From Adineta vaga (lineage: Eukaryota > Rotifera): a DNA stretch of 64,000 nucleotides. The translations under genes were made by a program, and so were the position numbers. The notes beneath the pieces were generated by a model. That model saw nothing but the letters and a program-made list of their open reading frames with translations. It searched no databases and was not told the DNA's origin. The stretch covers positions 15,252,001 to 15,316,000 of the forward strand of contig CP075495.1 in assembly GCA_021613535.1 (NCBI GenBank), in the 5' to 3' direction. Positions 56,533-64,000 of the stretch are shown here, piece by piece. Positions within the stretch are counted from its first letter, which is position 1, and every line of letters starts with the position of its first letter.

Positions 56533-59114
56533 TCACAGCCAAATGATTATCTCTTCGTTTGAATCAATAACGATTTTAGATAATGAATAATGATCACCTC
56601 TCGAACGAACACGTTCTGTAAGAAGTGTCAGAAATATATCACGAGATGCTAAAGGTAAGGTTCGATGAGGACCACAGTGTTTATTCACATGTAAGATGGT
56701 GAATTTTGATGAAGAAGAAACCAGAGCATCGAGACATATCAGAATCCGAGTTACAAGTGATTTCGGTCGATTGAGTGAGAAACGACGACCAACCAATGAA
56801 AAGCATTGTAGTTGAGGAAAAAAGTTGTTTGTCGGCAATTGTTTGATCAAAGATGCAGATGGAATATTTGTTAATGTCGTCAGACGAACATCGAGTCGTC
56901 GAACGAAGGGCCAAGAGGATGAAGAATGTTTAAGAAGAAGTTGAACATCCGACCAATGTAGCGTCAAACACGCAAGTGCAGAAGCACATTTACGAAATTG
57001 CTCGAGAATAATACAACGATCGTGATCCGACGTTACAGATCGGTCATACAAAAATCCAGATTTCATTGAATTCGAATCAAAACAAAGCTTCAGATGATGT
57101 AAAAATGGAAGTGATACATGCCAAGAATCTATGCTTATACTCATTTCCTAACAAAAATATAAATGAATAAAATTGTTCATAGATATATACATTAAATGTT
57201 TACTTTAATATTAAAACATAAAGCAAGTGAACGAACGTGTTGAAAATGAGTAAGAGTATTACTAATAGATAAAGGATCACGATCAATTATCCATTCAATT
57301 TGATTAATATTATTATTGATTGTCGATTGTTGTGCAAGTATATGATTGTATACTTGTCGTTGACTATTCAATAGATATGGAACTGTGTAAAGTACTAACA
57401 GTTCATTTATCTCATATTCAACACTATGATGATTGAAATTGAACCAGTAGAGATCTGTATTTTCTAATTTTGTTTCAGCAGGCAAATAAAGCACAAAACG
57501 AAGACAACGCAGACATTTCATCAACTTTATAATGCAGCTTTTAAATTCAGCAAGCTCATTCTTATCTAAAAATTTAAAACAAAGTGATATTATCAACTAT
57601 AATCGCTTATAAACTAGATGTTCTAACCTATAACATCACAGTTCACCAAAATCAATGATTCAAGTTGACACATTGATTTCACATGTTGTATTAATACAAT
57701 TATATTACTCATGGCTAGTTGTCGTAATTGTAATGTGCGTAAATGCGGTAGATTGGCTTCATTTGTATTCAAATCATTAAAGCATAATGTAGAGCACGAT
57801 AAATTTTCATATCGATCACGTAATTGATATGAAGTATATACTCCAGTTTCCATTGTAACATGAAGATCTTCTATATGTGGTAAAGTATTGCATTGCATCA
57901 ATAATGCCAAATCAGACATATGCTGTAATGAGAGACGCAAACGAACGGTTTTTGGAAATGTCAATATTTGTTGAAAATAAGTGGCACATTCGGTTAGAGA
58001 AGTCTTCCATTTAAAAAATCTGCTATCTAAAAGAAGATGATATTGAATTTTAAAAATCTTAGAAAAAAAGAAAAATAGTTTGTTACTCATTAGTATAATC
58101 CTTTCTCATAATGTGTCTAAATGAGGATGAAAGAGCCCGAAACTTTTGTAACTATTCTAAGTAATGTACACAAATGTAAAGCGTCCTTTTTACACTCCAT
58201 TTTGATATTTAATATCAACATTGGATTTTCGATAGATTTCTCTCTATTTGAGCAAAAATGCCTCAAGTTAGTTAGATTAGAAGGACCAACTTGTTCTTCT
58301 TGTAGTGTCTGTATGTATTATACAGACGTTAACATCTTATTAAATAATCTCTTAGAACATTTATGTAGATTTTGGCCGAAAAAGTTATTCTCATGTGTTA
58401 TAGTTTTCATCGAACTAATGACAAAATTCATATATTTTGTCAATAAATTGAAAGAATTGAACTGAAAAATACTGTACATCGAATCGAGCTTAACTCAATA
58501 TCCAGCTTAGAAGTATCATTCACTTGATACAAATTCAACGATGAAACTGATTTAAACACTATCTTTTCTCGACAAAAATATATTTCATTACCTGTAGTAA
58601 TGATGAATTTCATTGTATGTAGAGAAATACGTTCTTCAATGATCTTTCTCATTATCATATAATACCTATTGATTCCACTAAAATAAAACACAACATGACG
58701 TAAAGTCAATGCGTGTCGACGAATAAGTAGAATAATATTTCTTAGAGCAGGTTTATCGATGAGGTCTATATAGACAATACATTTTCTAATGCATGGCAGA
58801 AACGATTTCTCATTTTCAAGCCATCGATCAATAATTTCATTCGATACAATTGGTTCATTGAGTAACAGAGAAGTTATATGATGAGCTACCAATGGATGTT
58901 CATATTTAAAATAATCCAAACATTGACCATATGTTTTAAACGACGTTGATTCAAGTGATAAAGCGACTCGATTCTGAGCCATCTGAGTTAACAATTGTAT
59001 GCGATTATTAAGTTTCCACTGAAGCCATGTCGAATTCAGTTCTGACCATGTGAAATACACAAAAAATTCTAACCATAATTCATTTGGTAGATCTTCTAAC
59101 CTGGAAATAGTCAT
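56533..59114 (-). CDS. multi-exon F-box protein, possibly damaged in the middle
   Basis: The first exon (from MTISRLEDLPNELWLEFFVY at 59114) is an F-box. Later coding blocks at about 57623-58020, 57210-57570 and 56533-57150 are leucine-rich, for example LPHLRTLQLRQLAM and PFLHHLKLCF, and end at IIWL-stop. Short GT-AG introns separate the last blocks. Between 58485 and 58030 the reading is unclear: coding-looking pieces such as QVGPSNLTNLRHF are separated by stops (for example near 58320 and 58120). Either extra introns or decay explains this. If intact, the product would be an SCF substrate receptor of over 600 residues. The exact exon borders in the middle are not resolved. Confidence 0.65.
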
Positions 59115-60283
59115 AGCAATGTATCGATTACCTTCACATATCATATGTGAAAAAGTCTATATATATTACACGTACACTGAATAGATAAACAATGCTCGCC
59201 CGTCTGTGATATAAAACAATGTTTATGCATATGTTGTTTGCCGGCATGATCATTGTTTATATTTAATCCAATAGCAGCCCAAAGAGGTCAAGTACATCTA
59301 CGTCAACCAGCCTGAAAAACTTAACATTGAATTGATTGCCTGTGGTTGTTGCTGTTATATACAAACATCAATCGTGTGTTATAGAAAGCCAATTACAGCC
59401 AGAAAAAAATCAGTTGGAAATATAATAGAACAACGTGATTGGTATTCTTAGATAATCAACAACTATAATATTGATCGACTCAATGTTGAGTCAACATTAT
59501 TGACTTCTTTTATTGTTTCCGCGGTGATTTCGATTTTACTTCTTCAATTTGCTTCATTACAAGAAAGGTTTAATATTATTTAAATTCTAATGTAGTATTC
59601 AGAACAATACTCCATCTTACTGTAATTTATTGACAACTTTATTGGCTTTCAAATAATCTGTGTATTAACTTTTCGGCCTGATTCGAACAGGACATTAAAC
59701 TATGATATTATATAGTAGCTATAGTATAAAGCTAATGCAAGAGAGTAGTAAAAGTATCTAACTCCTATAAACGATGGACGGTACAAAATAATTAGATGTC
59801 GGAAAAATACTGAGCTGTGATGGGATCTTATTATAGCACTTATTCTCTTTTCGCTATCTTAATTAGTATTTCATAGATGTTATCATGAGTGAAATGGGAT
59901 TGTTGAACATATTCGACAGGAGTACCATATATGGATACATATTCAATTGATTGAATAAATGTGATTAATATTGAAATTGTAAAGAACGCGTGCTTACTAG
60001 GAAAATTATATTGTGGATAAAACAAATCTCATTGAAGAGATTGTAATTAACTTAACTTATCCAATACAATTCATCATCGTCGATATAGTTATTTTAAAAT
60101 ACTTTTCTTGTATTTATATATCAATTTTCATTTATCATTCAGTTCCAGCTAATTAAACGAATTTGTGAGAATATACAGCAACTAATTGATGAAAATTTAC
60201 GTTGAAATATACTTGAAAATACATTTAACTAAACATTAAGTTAAATTTGTAATGATCTATAAATACTGAACTAATTACTTCTT
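59115..60283. other. intergenic, 1.2 kb, nothing certain
   Basis: AT-rich. An ORF at 59840-60025 (minus, 61 codons) lacks a good ATG and domain features. A less AT-rich patch at about 59270-59320 is unexplained. Confidence 0.45.
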
Positions 60284-60433
60284 TTAACTTTCAGTATTCG
60301 ATTTCAATCCAATATCATAGTTTTTTAGTTTCTCCCAGCGACATCTTTCTCGTAAAACATCTATATAAAGTTTTTTCCGTTTAACGAAATTCGATTGTCC
60401 ATTGTTTAATAACAGTTCAATCGAATCATTCAT
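60284..60433 (-). CDS. small hypothetical ORF (49 residues)
   Basis: An ATG-initiated frame encoding MNDSIELLLNNGQSNFVKRK, then LYIDVLRERCRWEKLKNYD and a short polar end. It is hydrophilic, basic and predicted helical. It lies head-to-head with the next gene, 90 bp between start codons. It could be a small protein, a first exon of a longer gene, or chance. No family is recognised. Confidence 0.3.
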   Translation of the reverse strand: MNDSIELLLNNGQSNFVKRKKLYIDVLRERCRWEKLKNYDIGLKSNTES

Positions 60434-60523
60434 AATATAATGAAGATTTTACTATGAAGAAATTTTGTCATTTAAATATAATTAATAATTTATTTTTAGT
60501 TTTTCGTGTGTCTACATGATATA

Positions 60524-61282
60524 ATGCCTTCAAAAATAAAGAATGTACCTTTGGGTGAAGCAGCAATGGAGAGTGTTATTTCGTCTTCTGGAATTTATAC
60601 CTGTATCTTGATAACGATAATCTCAAATGATAATAAAATATTCATGTTTCACGCAGACCCATCCTATTTTGATACAACGAACACGAATCATATTGAGCAA
60701 GAAGTGCAAGTTATTATAAGAGAATCAATTCTAAAGTTCAATGATCTTACTGGAAATAAATCATCGTACAGACATATTTTCATCTTAGGTGGTTTGAATA
60801 ATACTGATTATGAATTATTGAACGATCAATTGATTAAAATGAGAAAAAATTGTGATACAATAATTCCATTAGTTGAACAATTAGCAATTGATGATTTACA
60901 GAAATTTTTAAAATCTATTGATTACTCTTGTCTTACAATGAACCTTTATGCGGTAGACATTGTTGAAAAACAAGGACTTGTACCGATTACTGATTTTACT
61001 GCAGTATGTGATACAACAGTATCGCCAGCCGTTTTCTTCTTTGCTATTTTTTATGATTTAGAGAAAAACCTAGGAGGTGATCGACGAAAAGTACAACCAC
61101 AGTATTTTTTCTCGTACGATTTCAATAACAAATATTGGAATATTATAAAAAATAATTCATGTACTTCTGAACCTGATTATTTCGTTGAATTAATGCATAA
61201 ATTTAATGATAATAATTCAGATTATGATACAGAAAATGTTAAACATTTAATGATGACTTATTTGTCAAAACTTGAATATTGA
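60524..61282 (+). CDS. unknown protein with possible CheD/CNF-like deamidase core
   Basis: A single exon from ATG 60524 gives 252 residues. I do not recognise a named family. The segment SSGIYTCILITIISNDNKIF is followed by MFHADP, and later comes a hydrophobic strand ending in GG (HIFILGGLNN). A Cys on one strand and a His about 16-17 residues later on the next, followed by a strand with GG, is reminiscent of CheD, NTAN1 and CNF/BLF1-type glutamine or asparagine deamidases. The resemblance is by pattern only. There is no signal peptide or membrane segment. The single exon contrasts with intron-rich neighbours and could fit horizontal acquisition, but codon use is as AT-rich as the rest. The substrate is unknown. 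Confidence 0.55.
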   Translation: MPSKIKNVPLGEAAMESVISSSGIYTCILITIISNDNKIFMFHADPSYFDTTNTNHIEQEVQVIIRESILKFNDLTGNKSSYRHIFILGGLNNTDYELLNDQLIKMRKNCDTIIPLVEQLAIDDLQKFLKSIDYSCLTMNLYAVDIVEKQGLVPITDFTAVCDTTVSPAVFFFAIFYDLEKNLGGDRRKVQPQYFFSYDFNNKYWNIIKNNSCTSEPDYFVELMHKFNDNNSDYDTENVKHLMMTYLSKLEY

Positions 61283-61553
61283 TTATTATTTCAAGCGTTA
61301 TTTGTTTCTTATTCAAAAAAGTGACTTTTGATTTTTTCATATTCTACTTTTTATGTCATCTTTTTTCTTCTTTTAACTTCTATTTCTTTCAACAATAAAG
61401 TTATATTCATATCTATTCAAACCTCACATAAGTTACTTGAAATGAATTAAATTAATTTAAACAAATTATCGAAAGCAGAAACATGTCTTAGTTCATTTAT
61501 ATTGAGTTTATTCGTTAATCATCCTTGTGTGTACTTATTTGAGAATCTTTTAG
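61283..61553. other. short intergenic stretch
   Basis: The 3' flank of the preceding gene, with AATAAA near 61395. Nothing else was seen. Confidence 0.5.
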
Positions 61554-62276
61554 TAATACTATCGTATATGTTTTTTATATTCAGCTGTATTTTCATCAAT
61601 AAACAATAATATGATAGTACAGAACAAATGTCTTCATGTGGAAACCTAAAACAAACAAATTTTTTCTGGATGTACACAATAAGCAACATGTGTTAGAATC
61701 GCTCTGATCTTTGAATAAAATGATCATTTTCATAAATATCTACAGAAATTATTTATCGACAAATAATGATTGATTATGAAGAATATCTTCTGCAAATTGT
61801 TTCAAATTGATTTTTTGTTCTTTTGTTGTTAAATTATTTTTTTGAAATATTCGATCAATAACATGAATAATATGGGATTTTGATGATGATGGAATATCAA
61901 ATAAATGAAACATATTTCGTAGAAAATCTTTTACTTTATCACGATTCAAATCTTTTTCTTTGTCGTTTTCATAGAAACGAAATACTAATTTGATTTTTTC
62001 ATTACTTGAATTGAACCATTATTACTTAGAATATTTAATAAAACAAATTCATTAAAATCAATTTTTTCATCTTGATTTAAATCAAATAGATCAAATAATT
62101 GTTCAATAAATGGTATAGTAAATGTGTATAATATTCATCGCGTAAATGTTGATAATAAAGAATAAATTGTCTTTTCGATGTAAATAACCATGTGGATAAC
62201 AATGAATAAAATTCGAATACCATTCTTGTAGATCATCACTATTTGAATAAAAAGATACGGTTCTAAAAAAGGTCAT
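61554..62276 (-). pseudogene. EF-hand (calcium-sensor-like) gene relic, long copy
   Basis: Read from ATG 62276: MTFFRTVSFYSNSDDLQEWY and a piece resembling the neuronal-calcium-sensor motif (FIHCYPHGYLHRKD). After a frame change, NQDEKIDFNEFVLLN forms an EF-hand loop with Asp/Asn/Glu ligands. After another frame change, a C-terminal block (NRDKVKDFLRNMFHLFDIP and KINLKQFAEDILHNQ) ends at 61749. At least two frameshifts break it, and the loops are partly degenerate. The conserved 3' flank reaches 61554 and matches the short copy at 56130-56440. Confidence 0.8.
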
Positions 62277-62811
62277 TTTTTTCTTTTTGTAGAAAAATAA
62301 CGAATAAATATTTAACAGATTTGGTGCAATGATTAGTGATAAAAATAATAAATTAGATTATTCTCACAGATATCCTGAGAAAAATATTAGTGCGGTACAA
62401 AAATAAAATAAATATTCCTCGCGGGACAATTCAATATAAGTTTTATCCCGTCCCGTCGGTCTCTGGTACATTATACATGTTTCTCGAAAATGATTCATTA
62501 ACATAAATATTTCTTATATGATCGACGGAATGGTTTCAAACACATGATGAATAACAACATTTCATTTGAGACAAAGCTTCATGTGATCTCATAGAAAGAG
62601 ACATTTGATAGTTTTTTATGAATAATAATGAGAAAATAAATGAAAATTGATGTTGTCTCTATATGTTTTCACTGAATATTCCTGAAAGAATACAAGCACA
62701 AACTCAACTTTCAAGAAAACAGTATGTTTCGATCGATTACTATAAGTATAGTCTTTGTTTTTCAGTTTTTGTTAGTTTTAGTACGAAGATTATTTCTGTT
62801 GATAAGTAGAA
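62277..62811. other. upstream region of the second GLUT gene
   Basis: AT-rich sequence with scattered similarity to the region upstream of the first GLUT gene (for example around 62620-62650 and 52890-52910). No gene is seen. Confidence 0.5.
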
Positions 62812-64000
62812 ATGAAATCAACAATAGTACCGATCAATACACAAAATAATAAATGCGAGTCATTGTCAGTAAACTCATTTGTCTCATCAGAACAAATCCA
62901 TTCTACTAGTAACGATCAGGTATAATGAGATACGCTAAAAAGTGAATCATCAATTATCTGAATATTTATTATAGAAATGGACTTCATCATTGATATGGGC
63001 TGTAATTATTGTAACGTTTTCAACAAGTTTCGTGATGGGAGTCAACACAGGTGGTCCCAATCTCTACAATGGAGTAAGATAGTTTTAGTTTAATATTCAT
63101 GGTTTTAATCTTAATTTTTAGTTTATTACTCCATGGTTACGAGGATATCCATTTCCTTGTCAAAAAGAAGATAGTACATCTCAATGGATAGCACGTGTTT
63201 GGTTAGGATGTGATTATATCAATACAGCATCGAAAAATCAAAATGGTTATTATTATTTACCTTCTATTCCAGAAAAACGACGTGTTGCACAAAATTTTAT
63301 TGATTCACTTCATGGAATTATTTTTGTTATTGGAGCAGCAATTGGAAGTTTTACTGGACAATATTGGTATCTATTTTTAACAAGGTTTGTATAAATAAAA
63401 TGTCGTTCCTTTTTTCGCTTACAAAAGATTTTGTGAATAGACGAAATGCACTTATTATGGCAATGTTATTTCAAATCGTCGCATCAATTTTAATGATCTC
63501 TACACTTTTGATTTATCATGCAAATAATCTAAATGATCCAAATCTTCTTGATATTCAATTAGCATTACAAAATAAAGATTTAGCGATTAGTTTGTTCTAC
63601 CTATCACGTTTTCTTTCTGGTTGGTCAGCTGGTAAGTATATCATTATTTCGTATGATTATAATGATTATAATAGTTACAATTGTTATTCCTATAGGTCTA
63701 AGTTGTGTTGTAACACCTATCTATCTAACTGATATAAGTCCTCGTAAGATGCGTGGTACACTTGTTACTTATCATCAATTATTGATTGTTATCGGTGTTC
63801 TTATTGGTCAAATTGTCAGTCTTCCTTGGTTACTTGGTCAACATGAGTAAAAGTTTATGATCATTTTATTTAGATAATTCTTTGTCTTTTCTAGTAAATG
63901 GCATTTGGGTATGGCATGGATTGGAATATTTCCTCTAGTTGGTTGTTTTTTAATGTGGACTTTAGATGAAAGTCCACGATGGTTAATACAAGATCGTCAA
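62812..64000 (+). CDS. GLUT-type (MFS) sugar transporter, second copy, cut by window end
   Basis: Exons 62812-62919, 62975-63073, 63122-63384, 63441-63631, 63696-63846 and 63895 to the window edge have exactly the lengths and phases of exons 1-6 of the first copy. From exon 2 on, protein and even intron sequences are nearly the same, with PWLRGYPFPCQKEDST, YLSRFLSGWSAG and TDISPRKMRGTL intact. Exon 1 (MKSTIVPINTQNNKCESL) and intron 1 are clearly diverged from the first copy. One difference is KWHLG for KWHWG at the start of exon 6. There is no stop in the visible part, so it is probably functional. The 3' exons lie outside the window. Confidence 0.9.

Noticed and set aside
58121-58465. Plus-strand ORF of 114 codons
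   Set aside because: It lies antisense within the F-box gene's unclear middle and shows no domain; probably a shadow.
60506-60523. Upstream start of the deamidase-like gene
   Set aside because: The upstream start would be GTG; a proper ATG follows at 60524, so the extension is not supported in a eukaryote.
1-64000. tRNA and rRNA genes
   Set aside because: I scanned for T-loop-like GGTTCGAATCC words and rRNA-like blocks and found none with a matching cloverleaf; a covariance search would be decisive.
1-64000. Telomeric or subtelomeric repeat arrays
   Set aside because: No tandem G-rich array was noticed; the island at 30-38 kb is internal and flanked by ordinary genes.

Overview
The window looks like nuclear DNA of a small invertebrate animal, most probably a bdelloid rotifer. 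This is inferred from strong AT richness, very short GT-AG introns (mostly about 45-60 nt), compact genes on both strands, and animal families that are abundant in bdelloids: F-box/leucine-rich proteins, an NHL protein on a Thr/Ser stalk, a one-exon rhodopsin-like receptor, and secreted Ly6-like proteins. Relics, paralog pairs and transposon pieces lie between intact genes. The genus cannot be fixed from the sequence.

Region 1 (0-9.6 kb): an 18-exon ZAP/PARP12-PARP14-type protein on the minus strand (zinc fingers, macro domain, WWE, PARP-like domain with a damaged active site), then an ENTPD5/6-type nucleotidase and a FrnE/DsbA-like oxidoreductase on the plus strand.

Region 2 (10-21.2 kb): two interleaved sets of related genes. 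A deletion-ridden TrpRS relic, a small unknown gene, an intact F-box gene and a secreted two-domain Ly6-like gene are followed by an F-box fragment, the intact 9-exon TrpRS gene and a decayed Ly6-like copy. A membrane-anchored NHL-repeat protein follows.

Region 3 (21.9-44.8 kb): three copies of a small GPI-anchor-type Ly6 gene, each next to a TLDc gene or TLDc relic. Two of them lie in a direct duplication (25190-30104 and 37830-42598). Each duplicated unit carries a Ly6 gene, a secreted Cys-rich/TLDc gene and the 3' part of an ATRX-like SNF2 helicase gene. Only the left unit keeps the whole Ly6 gene and only the right unit keeps the whole helicase gene. The 7.7 kb between them is a transposon island: AATTGG-rich repeat, old repeat debris, a decayed hAT transposase, and a non-LTR retrotransposon with an open EN-RT ORF. 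The left unit also carries a 276-bp hAT-like MITE that is absent from the right unit.

Region 4 (45.9-64 kb): a phytanoyl-CoA-dioxygenase-like gene, an F-box gene, two tandem membrane-anchored VOC/glyoxalase-fold proteins, a one-exon GPCR, a 10-exon GLUT-type sugar transporter, RA-like and EF-hand relics, another F-box gene, an unknown protein with a possible CheD/CNF-like deamidase pattern, a larger EF-hand relic, and the first six exons of a second GLUT gene cut by the window edge.

There are no operons. Neighbours are related by duplication rather than by pathway. Exon joins were checked for reading-frame phase by hand where stated; no similarity search was possible.
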